DNA from: an uncultured Alistipes sp.
Lineage (GTDB): Bacteria > Bacteroidota > Bacteroidia > Bacteroidales > Rikenellaceae
Reading direction: 5' to 3'
Assembly: GCA_937880705.1 (NCBI GenBank)
Contig: CALGRZ010000118.1
Location: 1-16,896 of the forward strand
Length of the DNA: 16,896 nucleotides
The notes beneath the pieces are model-generated. The model worked only from the letters and a program-made list of their open reading frames with translations, had not been told where the DNA came from and did not search any database. The position numbers and the translations under genes are program-made. Shown in pieces: positions 6,281 to 13,971 of the stretch (its first letter is position 1; the number at the start of each line of letters is the position of its first letter).

Positions 6281-7051
6281 ATGAAGGTTACAACCCTCTA
6301 TTTTAGTGCTACCTACACCACCAGACGTGTGGTTGAGGCTGTGGCAGCGGGCCTCTCCGACGAGGTCGTTGCCTACGACATAACCAACGATCGATCAACC
6401 AACGTGGTTGCGATTCCATCCGACGAACTCTTGGTTGTCGGCGTACCCGTATATGCGGGTCGTGTGCCGGCCATGGCCGTGGAGCGTCTGCGCCGTTTCA
6501 GGGGCGACAGCACCCCTGCGGTGGTTGTGGCAGTATATGGTAACCGCCACTACGACGATGCTGTTCTGGAGCTGCACGACATTGTTACCGAGTGTGGCTT
6601 TCGCACCCTCTCGGCAGGTGCTTTCATCGCCCAGCACTCCATCTTTCCGAAGGTCGGCGTGTCACGTCCCGATGCGGAGGATATGGCCGATATCAGGGCC
6701 TTTGCCGCGAAGAGTGCAGCACTGCTCAAGGGCGGCTTTGGCGATATAACCCTCCCGGGCAACCGCCCCTATAAGGTGCCGGGTGGCATACCCATCTGGC
6801 CCACGGCATCGCGACGTTGTGCCGCTTGCGGTGCATGTGCGCGCCTCTGCCCGACGGGCGCAATAGACCCCGCCTCGCCCAGAGGTGTGGATAGGTCAAA
6901 GTGCATAAAGTGTGGCCGTTGCGTGGCTATATGCCCCACTCGGGCACGTCGCTTCTACGGCATTAAGTACTCTCTTGCTGCTGCGCGCTTCAACTCTGCG
7001 TTTGCCGCGCGCCGAGAGAGTGAGATGTGGTTTGCAGAGACTAAAAATTAG
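6281..7051 (+). CDS. EFR1-family flavodoxin-ferredoxin fusion
   Basis: 256 residues. Residues 1-150 look like a flavodoxin domain (TLYFSATYTTRRVVEAV phosphate loop; ELLVVGVPVYAGRVPAMAVERL second loop; VVVAVYGNRHYDDA). Residues 178-220 hold two [4Fe-4S] ferredoxin motifs: C180-x2-C183-x2-C186-x3-CP and C208-x2-C211-x2-C214-x3-CP. This is the architecture of EFR1-type proteins, thought to pass electrons from reduced ferredoxin in anaerobes; the partner is unknown. ATG 6281 was chosen because the frame extends left to 6185 only inside the TfoX-N gene, and 6281 gives a proper flavodoxin N-terminus. The gene is GC-rich. A RibD-like stub begins 4 bases after the stop. Confidence 0.9.
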   Translation: MKVTTLYFSATYTTRRVVEAVAAGLSDEVVAYDITNDRSTNVVAIPSDELLVVGVPVYAGRVPAMAVERLRRFRGDSTPAVVVAVYGNRHYDDAVLELHDIVTECGFRTLSAGAFIAQHSIFPKVGVSRPDAEDMADIRAFAAKSAALLKGGFGDITLPGNRPYKVPGGIPIWPTASRRCAACGACARLCPTGAIDPASPRGVDRSKCIKCGRCVAICPTRARRFYGIKYSLAAARFNSAFAARRESEMWFAETKN

Positions 7052-7055
7052 AGAT

Positions 7056-7229
7056 ATGAGACCCTATCTTGTTTGCCATATGCTTGCGCCGGGCATTGAT
7101 GGCCGCGAGGGTATGGTGTCGGTATTTGATGGTATAGCCGACAAGAGCCGTCCCGCCACGAAGTTACATCCGAAGAGTGTTCAGCAGATGGGTGAAACCA
7201 TCTGGGCAAGGTATAAATTTAAGAGTTAG
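7056..7229 (+). pseudogene. C-terminal remnant of a RibD/DHFR-like reductase
   Basis: 57 codons. From about residue 9 the product aligns without gaps to the last third of the reductase at 2-589: here APGIDGREGMVSVFDGIADK and SVQQMGETIWARYKF, there CPGIDGRKGMTAAFDGLDAN and SVEKMGETIWAKYKF. The N-terminal two-thirds of the family, including the nucleotide-binding core, is missing; only the first eight residues have no counterpart. The frame is still open and lies in line between EFR1 (4 bases) and flavin reductase (2 bases), so it may still be translated. GC-rich codons differ from the copy at 2-589, so it is not a recent duplicate of that copy. Most likely a deletion remnant. Confidence 0.75.
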
Positions 7230-7231
7230 TT

Positions 7232-7792
7232 ATGCGAAAGAGTTTTGGTAAAAAGAGCTGGCTGTACCCCATGCCGGTGTTGATTGTGGCGGCATACGAT
7301 GCCGATGGCAGGCCCAATGTGATGAATGCCGCGTGGGGTGGAATATTTACAGACGACAGTATTGGCATCTGCATCTCGGAGGGGCATAAGACCACGAAGA
7401 ATATCCTCGCAACGAGGGCCTTCACGGTGAGTATGGCTACCGTCGAGCAGCTTAAGGCGTGCGACTATGTGGGCATCGTCTCGGGCAATAACGTGCCCGA
7501 TAAGTTCTTTAGGGCGGGCTTCACGGCACTCCGCTCCGAGGTGGTCAATGCGCCGATAATTGCCGAGCTGCCCATGACCCTTGAGTGCGAGATGGTGTCG
7601 TACGACGAAGAGAGCAACCACCTCGTTGGCCGTGTCGTCAATGTGAGTGCCGACGAGAGCATCCTCACCGATGGCAAGATCGACTACCGCAAGCTGCGCC
7701 CCGTGACGTACGACCCTATTAACCACCACTACATCGAGCTTGGCGAGGTTGTAGGCAACGCCTTCTCTGATGGTAAGTGCTTGAAGCGGTAG
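7232..7792 (+). CDS. Flavin reductase family protein (FMN-binding split barrel)
   Basis: 186 residues. MRKSFGKKSWLYPMPVLIVAAYDADGRPNVMNAAWGG and IGICISEGHKTTKNILATRAFTVSMAT are the start of the flavin-reductase-like domain, in which the GRPNVMNAAW and HKTTKNI segments contact FMN. GNNVPDKF...GFTALRSEVVNAPIIAELPMTLECEMVS is the usual central region. Enzymes of this kind reduce free flavin with NAD(P)H or bind FMN for another oxidoreductase; here the neighbouring EFR1 protein is an obvious but unproven partner. It begins 2 bases after the RibD-like stub and ends 3 bases from the convergent proC stop, closing the plus-strand run. No terminator is seen in that 3-base gap. Confidence 0.9.
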   Translation: MRKSFGKKSWLYPMPVLIVAAYDADGRPNVMNAAWGGIFTDDSIGICISEGHKTTKNILATRAFTVSMATVEQLKACDYVGIVSGNNVPDKFFRAGFTALRSEVVNAPIIAELPMTLECEMVSYDEESNHLVGRVVNVSADESILTDGKIDYRKLRPVTYDPINHHYIELGEVVGNAFSDGKCLKR

Positions 7793-7795
7793 CCC

Positions 7796-8593
7796 TTATC
7801 GCTTTGTTGATGCCCTTAAACCCTCTATCACGCTGTTGGTGAAGCCTGCGGCCTCCATTGCGTTGAGACCTCTGATTGTCAGGCCTCCGGGGGTTGTCAC
7901 ACGGTCTATCTCCGCCTCGGGATGTGAGTTGTTGGCCGCGAGGATGTCCGCAGCACCGCGTAGCGTCTGCATCACTATGCGCTTTGCCTCCTCGGCCCTG
8001 AAGCCGAGCTCAACACCACCCTCCATGGCTGCGCGTATGTAGCGCAGGGCGTAGGCTATGCCACACGATGCGAGCGATGTGCCGGCAGGTATAAGGCTCT
8101 CGTCAACCAGCATCGCCTCGCCCAACTCGTTGAATATCTCGACGAGCTGCCTATCCTGCGCCTCGGTAGATCGTGCCGAGGCGATAAAGGTCATGCTGCT
8201 CAGGGTGGCTATGGCCGTATTGGGAATTATAAGGTAGGTCGCCGGCAGTGCCTCACCGCCCTTGTCGAGCCACTCGGATAGCTGTGCTATGCCGAGTCCT
8301 CCCACCATCGAGGCGACGGCCTGTCGAGAGTAGTCCAGACAAGGTTTAATCTCTTCGAGCACCTCCACAACCTTCCACGGCTTGACGGCAAGCACTATGA
8401 TGTCGGCCGCGGTGGCAGCCTCGCAGTTGTCGGTGGTTATGTTGATGTCGGGGTGTTCCCCTTTAAGTGCCTCGAGCTTTGCCCTCGAGGGGTTTGATAC
8501 ATATATGTCCGATGTTGCTACCGCGGCACCCTTTGCAACGCCTCGCGCCAGTGCGCCACCCATGTTACCTGCTCCGATTATGGCTATCTTCAT
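7796..8593 (-). CDS. proC: Pyrroline-5-carboxylate reductase
   Basis: 265 residues, normal for ProC. The N-terminus MKIAIIGAGNMGGALARG is the NADPH-binding Rossmann loop; DIIVLAVKPW and VASMVGGLGIAQL follow in the expected order; PNTAIAT is the conserved PN motif; and RVTTPGGLTIRGLNAMEAAGF matches the family signature that forms the substrate site. It carries out the last step of proline synthesis, reducing 1-pyrroline-5-carboxylate to L-proline in the cytosol. It is a single-gene unit with its own promoter and is convergent with the flavin reductase gene. Confidence 0.95.
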   Translation of the reverse strand: MKIAIIGAGNMGGALARGVAKGAAVATSDIYVSNPSRAKLEALKGEHPDINITTDNCEAATAADIIVLAVKPWKVVEVLEEIKPCLDYSRQAVASMVGGLGIAQLSEWLDKGGEALPATYLIIPNTAIATLSSMTFIASARSTEAQDRQLVEIFNELGEAMLVDESLIPAGTSLASCGIAYALRYIRAAMEGGVELGFRAEEAKRIVMQTLRGAADILAANNSHPEAEIDRVTTPGGLTIRGLNAMEAAGFTNSVIEGLRASTKR

Positions 8594-8629
8594 ACGCTCT
8601 TCGCTCTATTTAGGTTTTATATTACTCCT

Positions 8630-8637
8630 CAAAGGTA
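8630..8637 (-). promoter_or_regulatory. -7 box TACCTTTG of proC
   Basis: Minus-strand TACCTTTG matches TAnnTTTG and leaves about 36 bases of leader before the proC ATG at 8593. It stands back to back with the plus-strand box at 8660-8667. Confidence 0.55.
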
Positions 8638-8659
8638 CAAAGTTTTAGCCAATATTTAC

Positions 8660-8667
8660 TAACTTTG
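8660..8667 (+). promoter_or_regulatory. -7 box TAACTTTG of the YdeI-like gene
   Basis: Exact match to TAnnTTTG, 21 bases before the ATG at 8689. Confidence 0.55.
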
Positions 8668-8688
8668 AGCAACTAATCGTTATTAAGG

Positions 8689-9030
8689 ATGATGGATAAT
8701 CTGTTGCGCTTCACCCGTCGTGAGCAGCTGCGCCACTGGCTCGAGGAGAACCATGCGAAGGAGACCTCATGCTGGGTGGTCATGACCCGCTCGAAGCACC
8801 CAGTCAAGGGGGTTCTACCATATATTGATGTCGTTGAGGAGGCGTTGTGCTTTGGATGGATAGACTCGACACTGAAGCGTCTGCCGGATGGCAATCTCGC
8901 GCAACGTCTGTCGCCACGCCGCAAGGTTAGCCACTGGACCGACCTTAACCGACAGCGTTGTGCCGACCTCGAAAGGCGTGGTCTGATGACCGAGGCTGGT
9001 CGTCAGGCGTTGGCACGAGCCAAGGGCTGA
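8689..9030 (+). CDS. Short YdeI/OmpD-associated family protein
   Basis: 113 residues. REQLRHWLEENHAKETSCWVVMTRSKH, then VLPYIDVVEEALCFGWIDSTLKRLPDGNLAQRLSPRRKVSHWTDLNRQRCADLERRGLMTEAGRQAL, matches the N-terminal part of the YdeI/OmpD-associated family (the GWIDS and SPRRxxSxWT segments). Typical members are about 190 residues and continue with a second domain; here the protein stops right after the first, with no second-domain remnant seen downstream. It may be a naturally short form. TAAGG lies directly before ATG 8689; ATG 8692 is an equally possible start. The family has been linked to bacteriocin tolerance in some annotations, but the function is not settled. Confidence 0.8.
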   Translation: MMDNLLRFTRREQLRHWLEENHAKETSCWVVMTRSKHPVKGVLPYIDVVEEALCFGWIDSTLKRLPDGNLAQRLSPRRKVSHWTDLNRQRCADLERRGLMTEAGRQALARAKG

Positions 9031-9087
9031 TAAACTTTTTTAAGCATAGCTTAACCCTCTGCGGATAAAAATTTTTTGTCGGTTTTG

Positions 9088-9119
9088 TTTGGTTTATATC
9101 GTAAACTTGTTTATATTTG
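9088..9119 (+). promoter_or_regulatory. Complete Bacteroidota promoter (TTTG-N20-TATATTTG)
   Basis: TTTG at 9088-9091 and TATATTTG at 9112-9119 are separated by 20 bases, which fits the family -33/-7 spacing of 19-21. It drives the three-gene unit starting at 9151, with a leader of about 25 bases. This is the best promoter match in the window. Confidence 0.75.
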
Positions 9120-9150
9120 CATCAGGAATTGGTAATAAACCCCGATAGCT

Positions 9151-9381
9151 ATGGAACAAGAGATCAAAAAATTGCCTGCAAAGGCACAGCTGCAACGACG
9201 CATCGTAAGGGTAGTGCTGACATGCGCCATCCTTGTAATTATCAACCACTTGGTAACGCCCGGTCTACGCTGGTCGCTATGGATATCGGCAGGTATGGCC
9301 ATAGCCCTGATATTCGACATCGTCGACTTTGGCTTTATCAGCCGACATGAGCGCACCGACCAGACCAACACAAAAGAGTAA
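9151..9381 (+). CDS. Small 2TM-domain membrane protein
   Basis: 76 residues with two membrane helices: about 19-37 (IVRVVLTCAILVIINHLVT) and about 42-60 (SLWISAGMAIALIFDIVDFGF), a short loop between them, and charged ends (MEQEIKKLPAKAQLQRR; RHERTDQTNTKE). This is the 2TM-type layout seen in Bacteroidota regulatory operons. ATG 9151 follows the strong promoter. It is the first gene of a three-gene unit with a larger membrane protein and an HTH_34 regulator, suggesting a role in sensing or regulating at the inner membrane; no direct function is known. Confidence 0.75.
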   Translation: MEQEIKKLPAKAQLQRRIVRVVLTCAILVIINHLVTPGLRWSLWISAGMAIALIFDIVDFGFISRHERTDQTNTKE

Positions 9382-9406
9382 CAACCTAAAAATTACGACT
9401 ACAACT

Positions 9407-9994
9407 ATGAAGAGTGACAATCTGACACCCGAGCGAAGCATTGACCTCATCCTCGAGACCATCAATGCCACAAGAGCCTACACCGAGCGACGCGCACACC
9501 GCCCCTTCCTTATCTGGGGCTATGCGACGATAATTACCTCGTTGGCCGTATGGTATGGCGTTAGGACAACCCTCAACCCCAACCTCTTCTGGCTATGGTG
9601 GGCACTGCCCGTCATAGGATGGCTGGGCATGTGGCTATTCTATGGCAAGGAGGAGCGCACCGCACCGCGAACACACATCGACCGAGTTATCAGCCACCTG
9701 TGGATGACGCTGGCCGTAGCCGGAGCCATTGCAGCCCTGGCATCGTGGTTAGGCAACGTCAACATCCTCTTCTGCGAGGCAATGATCATGGCCTGCGGCA
9801 CCGCCATCACGGGTCTTATCTTGCGCTGGAGGGTCATCATCATCGCCGGCTTCGCCTCGATGCTGCTCTCGCTCCTCTTTGTGTGGATGGAGGGCATAGA
9901 CCAGTGTCTGGTCTTCGCGGCCCTATTCCTGGTGATGATGGTAATACCCGGACATATCATCGGCCACAGCCTTAAATCGAAGAGAGATGCTTAA
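9407..9994 (+). CDS. Multi-pass inner-membrane protein of an HTH_34 operon
   Basis: 195 residues from ATG 9407. The frame is open further left (to 9329), but that part overlaps the end of the preceding 2TM gene, so 9407 is the better start. A cytoplasmic N-terminus (MKSDNLTPERSIDLILETINATRAYTERRAHR) leads into about six hydrophobic segments: roughly 33-54, 62-80, 99-117, 119-136, 141-158 and 165-187. No catalytic motif is seen. Proteins of this type in Bacteroidales commonly sit directly before a winged-helix regulator, as here: its last 8 bases overlap the start of the regulator. Function unknown; it may control or be controlled by that regulator. Confidence 0.78.
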   Translation: MKSDNLTPERSIDLILETINATRAYTERRAHRPFLIWGYATIITSLAVWYGVRTTLNPNLFWLWWALPVIGWLGMWLFYGKEERTAPRTHIDRVISHLWMTLAVAGAIAALASWLGNVNILFCEAMIMACGTAITGLILRWRVIIIAGFASMLLSLLFVWMEGIDQCLVFAALFLVMMVIPGHIIGHSLKSKRDA

Positions 9995-10277
9995 GCCACT
10001 GGATCCACTGCTGCACTCGGAGCTACGCCTCGCCGTGATGTCGATACTTGTCAGTGTCGAGCAGGCCGACTTTGTCTTTCTGCGCAATAGAACGGGGGCT
10101 ACGGCGGGCAACCTGAGTGTACAGATCGACAAACTCCAGAAGGCGGAGTATATCGCCGTGGAGAAGGGCTTTAACGGCAAGAAGCCCTGCACCACATGCC
10201 GCATAACCGAGCGAGGGCGTGCCGCCTTTGCGGAGTATGTGGAGGCTATTCGCAGCTACCTGCAACCGCTTGAGTAG
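9987..10277 (+). CDS. HTH_34 winged-helix transcriptional regulator
   Basis: 96 residues. LDPLLHSELRLAVMSILVSVEQADFVFLRNRTGATAGNLSVQIDKLQKAEYIAVEKGF is a winged helix-turn-helix with the recognition helix around TAGNLSVQIDKLQKA, followed by the wing (GKKPCTTCRITERGRAAFAEYVEAI). The layout matches the HTH_34 (PadR/MarR-like) domain proteins of about 100 residues. It probably binds DNA as a dimer and regulates its own operon. The start overlaps the preceding membrane-protein gene by 8 bases, showing translational coupling. A strong terminator follows about 20 bases after the stop. Confidence 0.88.
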   Translation: MLKPLDPLLHSELRLAVMSILVSVEQADFVFLRNRTGATAGNLSVQIDKLQKAEYIAVEKGFNGKKPCTTCRITERGRAAFAEYVEAIRSYLQPLE

Positions 10278-10298
10278 TGCTAACACCATATAATAGTA

Positions 10299-10337
10299 GA
10301 GGCTCCCTGGAACACCAGGGAGCCTCCGCTGTTTTTG
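10299..10337 (+). terminator. Strong Rho-independent terminator
   Basis: A perfect 12-bp GC-rich stem (GAGGCTCCCTGG 10299-10310, CCAGGGAGCCTC 10315-10326) with a 4-base AACA loop is followed by CGCTGTTTTTG. It ends the 2TM/membrane/HTH_34 unit and separates it from the convergent M13 gene (stop at 10350). Confidence 0.88.
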
Positions 10338-10349
10338 TGCCTTGAGCTA

Positions 10350-12380
10350 CTACCAGATTACGATACGCTCCTCAACAGGCATATACATAGCATCCTCCTC
10401 GGTGATGCCGAAGGCGTCGTAGAACGACTGGATGTTGCGCAGCGTAGCATTTACGCGGTTGCGGCCCAGCGAGTGAACATCCTCCTTGGTCAGACGCTCC
10501 TTCTCCTTGTCGGTGATGTTCTGTGCCCAGAGGGTAGCATAACCGATGTAGAAACGCTGCTCGGCGGTGAAGCCGTCGATATCGGCGGGACGCTCGTCAC
10601 CCCATGAGTCAACAAGTGCGGTGAACGAGAGGCGCAGACCACCCTGGTCGGCGATATTCTCACCCAGCGAGAACTTACCGTCGGCGAAGAGGCCGGGCAG
10701 GATCTCGATAGCGTTGAACTGGTCAACGAGCACCTGGGTCTTAGCCTCAAAGGCTGTGCGATCCTCGGCACTCCACCAGTCGTTCATGTTACCCATCTTG
10801 TCGAACTGCGAGCCCTGGTCGTCAAAGCCGTGGGTCATCTCGTGTGCGATAACTACGCCGATAGCACCATAGTTGACTGCATCGTCGGCATTGGGGTTGT
10901 AGAAGGGGGGCTGGAGAATAGCTGCGGGGAAGCAGATCTCGTTGGTGGTAGGCATGTAGTATGCGTTAACCATCTGGGGAGGCATCATCCACTTCTCGCG
11001 GTCTACGGGCTTGCCCACCTCCGACATAGAGTCGGCTGTGTACCAGCGATTTGCCGCAACAACATTTGCCCAATAGCTCTTCGAGGGATCTACGTTGAGT
11101 GTCGAGTAGTCCTTCCACTTGTTGGGGTAGCCGATCTTCACGGTGAAGGCTGCGAGCTTCTCCTGTGCCTTAACCTTTGTAGCATCGCTCATCCAATCCA
11201 GAGCGTCGATATGCTTCGAGAAGGCGGTCTGGATATTCTTCACCATAGTCTCCACGCGAGCCTTCTCGCTCTCGGGGAAGAACTTGGCAACATAGATCTG
11301 ACCTACAGCCTCCGAGAGGATGCTGTTGGGCACGATCATGGCGCGCTTCCAGCGGGGACGGATCTCCTCGGTACCCGACATCTTCTTGCCGAAGAACTCG
11401 AATGATGCCAGAGCAAACTCCTCGCTGAGGTATGCCGTTGCAGCGTCGATGTAGTGTGCAGCAACGTATGCCTTCAGATCCTCAACATCGGCAGTTGCGA
11501 TAACCTCCATGGTGTTGGCAAACGACGAGGGCTGGCTCACAACGAGCTTATCTACCTTGCCCAGGCCCATGGCCTTGAAGTAGGCTGCCCAGTCGATAGC
11601 TGTGAACTCCTGGCATACAGCCTCAAAGGTGTAGGGGTTGTAGCCCTTCTGAATGTCGCGGCACTCGACATTGGTCCAGTGCTTCTCGGCGATGCGGTTC
11701 TCGACCTTCAGAACGCTCTCAACCAGAGCCTCTACATCACCCTCAACCTCGGCCAGGGTGAAGATCTTGCGAAGGTAGTCGCCATAAGCGGCCTTCAGCT
11801 CGGCATTCTTCTCGTCGGTGTAGTAGTCGCGGTTGCCCATGCCCAGACCGCCCTGCTCGAGGTAGAGGATGGTCATGTTGCTGTCGGCGAGGTCAGCGGC
11901 GGGGTAGCATGCGAAGAATACGCCGATGCCGTCGGTGTGCAGAGCTGCCAGGGCGTCGATGATCTGCTGACGCTCGGTCATGGCAAAGATCTTGTTCAGT
12001 GCCTCACGGATAGGCTCGGCACCCTCGTTGTTGAGACGCTCCTCGTCGAGGCCCATCTTATAGAGGTCCGAGATCTTCTGCTCGATGCTGCCTGCCTCGG
12101 CCTCAACCTCGGTCATGGCCTGGAAGAGCTCGTTGATGCGGATCTCGTTGTTCTCGCGCAGCACGTCGAAAGAGCCGTAGCGCGAGTACTCGGGCTTCAG
12201 GGGGTTGTTCTTCTGCCAGCCACCGGTAGCCCACTGGTAGAAGTCGTCATTACGGACGATCGACTCATCGAAGTTGTTGGTGTCGATGGCCGGTACCGCG
12301 CCACTCTCGTTGTTGGTGGCGTTGTTTGCGCAAGCTGTCATCATAAGTGCAGTTGCAAGCATAATTGTCAATCTTTTCAT
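10350..12380 (-). CDS. M13-family zinc metallopeptidase, lipoprotein (PepO/neprilysin-like)
   Basis: 676 residues, normal for M13. The N-terminus MKRLTIMLATALMMTAC is a lipoprotein signal with the modified cysteine at residue 17; there is no acidic run just after it, so it probably faces the periplasm rather than the surface. The zinc site is HEMTH (H513, E514, H517) with the third ligand in ENIADQGG (E574, D578). NAYYMPTTNEICFPAAILQPPFY before the zinc site and the EDRTAFEAKTQVLVDQFN segment after it are M13 hallmarks. It should cleave peptides of limited size. The pgk gene lies 89 bases upstream in the same direction, separated by a hairpin. No clear promoter of its own was found in that gap, so partial read-through from pgk is possible. 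Confidence 0.95.
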   Translation of the reverse strand: MKRLTIMLATALMMTACANNATNNESGAVPAIDTNNFDESIVRNDDFYQWATGGWQKNNPLKPEYSRYGSFDVLRENNEIRINELFQAMTEVEAEAGSIEQKISDLYKMGLDEERLNNEGAEPIREALNKIFAMTERQQIIDALAALHTDGIGVFFACYPAADLADSNMTILYLEQGGLGMGNRDYYTDEKNAELKAAYGDYLRKIFTLAEVEGDVEALVESVLKVENRIAEKHWTNVECRDIQKGYNPYTFEAVCQEFTAIDWAAYFKAMGLGKVDKLVVSQPSSFANTMEVIATADVEDLKAYVAAHYIDAATAYLSEEFALASFEFFGKKMSGTEEIRPRWKRAMIVPNSILSEAVGQIYVAKFFPESEKARVETMVKNIQTAFSKHIDALDWMSDATKVKAQEKLAAFTVKIGYPNKWKDYSTLNVDPSKSYWANVVAANRWYTADSMSEVGKPVDREKWMMPPQMVNAYYMPTTNEICFPAAILQPPFYNPNADDAVNYGAIGVVIAHEMTHGFDDQGSQFDKMGNMNDWWSAEDRTAFEAKTQVLVDQFNAIEILPGLFADGKFSLGENIADQGGLRLSFTALVDSWGDERPADIDGFTAEQRFYIGYATLWAQNITDKEKERLTKEDVHSLGRNRVNATLRNIQSFYDAFGITEEDAMYMPVEERIVIW

Positions 12381-12420
12381 CTCGTAGGTTTACTATAGTT
12401 TATTTAGTTTGTTTCAGATA

Positions 12421-12458
12421 AACGAGCGCAGAGCCCTGCTTATTGCTCTACGCTCGTT
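12421..12458 (-). terminator. Hairpin between pgk and the M13 gene
   Basis: AACGAGCGCAGAGC (12421-12434) pairs with GCTCTACGCTCGTT (12445-12458) with one mismatch and a 10-base loop. On the minus strand it begins 11 bases after the pgk stop and is followed only by TTTATCTG, so termination may be partial. Confidence 0.6.
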
Positions 12459-12469
12459 ATGTGTGGTCG

Positions 12470-13732
12470 TTACTTGCGAATAGCCGCTACGCCGGGCAGC
12501 TCCTTGCCCTCCATATACTCCAGCAGGGCACCGCCACCGGTAGATACATACGACACCTTGTCGGCCAGACCGAACTTGTTGACACAAGCAACCGAGTCGC
12601 CACCGCCGATGAGCGAGTAGGCACCATTCTTCTCGGTAGCCTCGGCGATAGCCTCGGCAACAGCCTTTGAGCCGGTAGAGAACTTGTCGATCTCGAAGAC
12701 ACCCACGGGGCCATTCCAGAGGATGGTCTTGCAGCCGAGGATGTGCTCGCGGAACTTGGCCTTACCGCCTGTGGCGATGTCGACACCCTCCCACTCATCG
12801 GGGATGTTGTTGGCAGGGGCCTCCTGCGTGTTGGCCGTCTCGGCAAAGTCGTCGCAGATCAGCGCATCGGGTGAGCGAAGGATGGTGACGCCCTTCTGCT
12901 CGGCCTTCTTCAATATCTCAAGAGCTACGGGGAACATGTCGGGCTCGCAGATCGACTTACCCACCTTGCCACCCTCGGCAGCTGCGAAGGTGTAGGTCAT
13001 ACCGCCACCGATGATGATCGAGTCGACCTTCTCCATTAGCTTCTCGATGATGGTGATCTTGGTCGAAACCTTAGAACCACCTACGATAGCGCAGAAGGGA
13101 CGCTGGGGGTTCTGCATAACGCCATCGATAGCCTTGAGCTCGTTCTCCATGACGTAGCCGAACATCTTATCCTGGGGGAAGTAGTCGGCGATCAGAGCTG
13201 TTGAGGCGTGGGCGCGGTGTGCCGTGCCGAAGGCATCGTTGATGTAGCAGTCGGCATACGAAGCCAGACGCTTAACAAACTCCTTCTGCGACTCCTTAAC
13301 AGCCTTCTTGGCCTCCTTCTTCTCCTCCTCCGAGGCATCCTCGGCCAAGCCTCGGGGCTTGCCCTCCTCCTCGGCATAGAAGCGCAGGTTCTCGAGCAAC
13401 ATAACCTCACCGGGCTTCAGCTCTGCGGCCATCTGTGCAGCCTTCTCGCCCATGCAGTCGCCTGCAAACTTGATCTTAACACCCAGACGAGCCTCGATAG
13501 CATCGATGATCTGCTCGAGCGAATACTTTGCATCGGGGTTCTTCTTGGGACGACCCAGGTGCGACATCAGGATTACCGAGCCACCTCCCTCCAACACACG
13601 CTTGATGGTGGGTATGGCGGCACGAATACGGGTGTCGTCAGTCACCTTGCCCTCTGCGTTCAGAGGCACATTGAAGTCTACGCGGATAATGGCGCGCTTA
13701 CCGGTAAAGTCATAGTTGTCAATAGCAAACAT
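12470..13732 (-). CDS. pgk: Phosphoglycerate kinase
   Basis: 420 residues, normal for Bacteroidales PGK. Seen in order: [12 protein letters not shown] near the N-terminus, [12 protein letters not shown] (phosphoglycerate-binding basic region), [42 protein letters not shown], and the nucleotide-binding [13 protein letters not shown] with the closing [19 protein letters not shown]. It transfers phosphate from 1,3-bisphosphoglycerate to ADP in cytosolic glycolysis. The lysine- and glutamate-rich stretch around 130-160 ([18 protein letters not shown]) is an insertion that I recall from Bacteroidota copies. The start at 13732 has a leader of about 90 bases with a hairpin and a clear -7 box. A hairpin follows the stop before the M13 gene. 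Confidence 0.97.
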   Translation of the reverse strand: MFAIDNYDFTGKRAIIRVDFNVPLNAEGKVTDDTRIRAAIPTIKRVLEGGGSVILMSHLGRPKKNPDAKYSLEQIIDAIEARLGVKIKFAGDCMGEKAAQMAAELKPGEVMLLENLRFYAEEEGKPRGLAEDASEEEKKEAKKAVKESQKEFVKRLASYADCYINDAFGTAHRAHASTALIADYFPQDKMFGYVMENELKAIDGVMQNPQRPFCAIVGGSKVSTKITIIEKLMEKVDSIIIGGGMTYTFAAAEGGKVGKSICEPDMFPVALEILKKAEQKGVTILRSPDALICDDFAETANTQEAPANNIPDEWEGVDIATGGKAKFREHILGCKTILWNGPVGVFEIDKFSTGSKAVAEAIAEATEKNGAYSLIGGGDSVACVNKFGLADKVSYVSTGGGALLEYMEGKELPGVAAIRK

Positions 13733-13803
13733 AGTGATATAGTTTTAAGTTAATTTGATAAACACATTTAGTATAGCTCATGGGCACATCCATAGGCTGC
13801 GGA

Positions 13804-13829
13804 GCATCATATATATGCATATATGGTGC
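13804..13829. promoter_or_regulatory. Dyad at the pgk transcription start
   Basis: Bases 13804-13814 pair with 13819-13829 (11 pairs, one G-T) around the loop ATGC. It includes a 14-bp perfect palindrome ATATATGCATATAT at 13811-13824 and abuts the minus-strand -7 box, so it covers the expected start of the pgk transcript. It could be an operator or a 5'-end RNA hairpin. Confidence 0.4.
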
Positions 13830-13836
13830 AAAGATA
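13829..13836 (-). promoter_or_regulatory. -7 box TATCTTTG of pgk
   Basis: Minus-strand TATCTTTG matches TAnnTTTG exactly and gives a leader of about 90 bases to the ATG at 13732. No TTTG at the -33 distance is clear. Confidence 0.6.
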
Positions 13837-13908
13837 CAAAACAATTCAAAAAAATGGCAACCACACGGTCGAAAAAATAGTGTGCAGCAGCCTAATATGT
13901 AGCAATTA

Positions 13909-13941
13909 GTGGCCGACAAGAGTATTTCTTCAGTCGGCCAC
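13909..13941 (-). terminator. Hairpin after the PepSY gene
   Basis: GTGGCCGAC (13909-13917) and GTCGGCCAC (13933-13941) are perfect complements, with a further AAGA/TCTT pairing inside and a GTATT loop. It lies about 30 bases after the minus-strand PepSY stop. No T-run follows directly, so it may protect or process the 3' end rather than terminate. Confidence 0.45.
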
Positions 13942-13971
13942 ACATTGTCAGATGCTGTTTTATTGCGCCTA

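Noticed and set aside
9040..9054. TTAAGC/GCTTAA hairpin after the YdeI-like gene
   Set aside because: Only 6 pairs, AT-rich, 3-base loop and no T-run after it; too weak to call a terminator.
11454..12398. Long open frame (314 codons) on the plus strand opposite the M13 peptidase
   Set aside because: It is an antisense shadow: the M13 product has all family motifs, and the opposite frame is rich in Leu/Val/Gly with no recognisable domain. High GC at third positions keeps the antisense frame open.
13208..13753. 181-codon plus-strand frame opposite pgk
   Set aside because: Shadow of a clear phosphoglycerate kinase; low-complexity Leu runs mirror the Lys/Glu-rich region of PGK.
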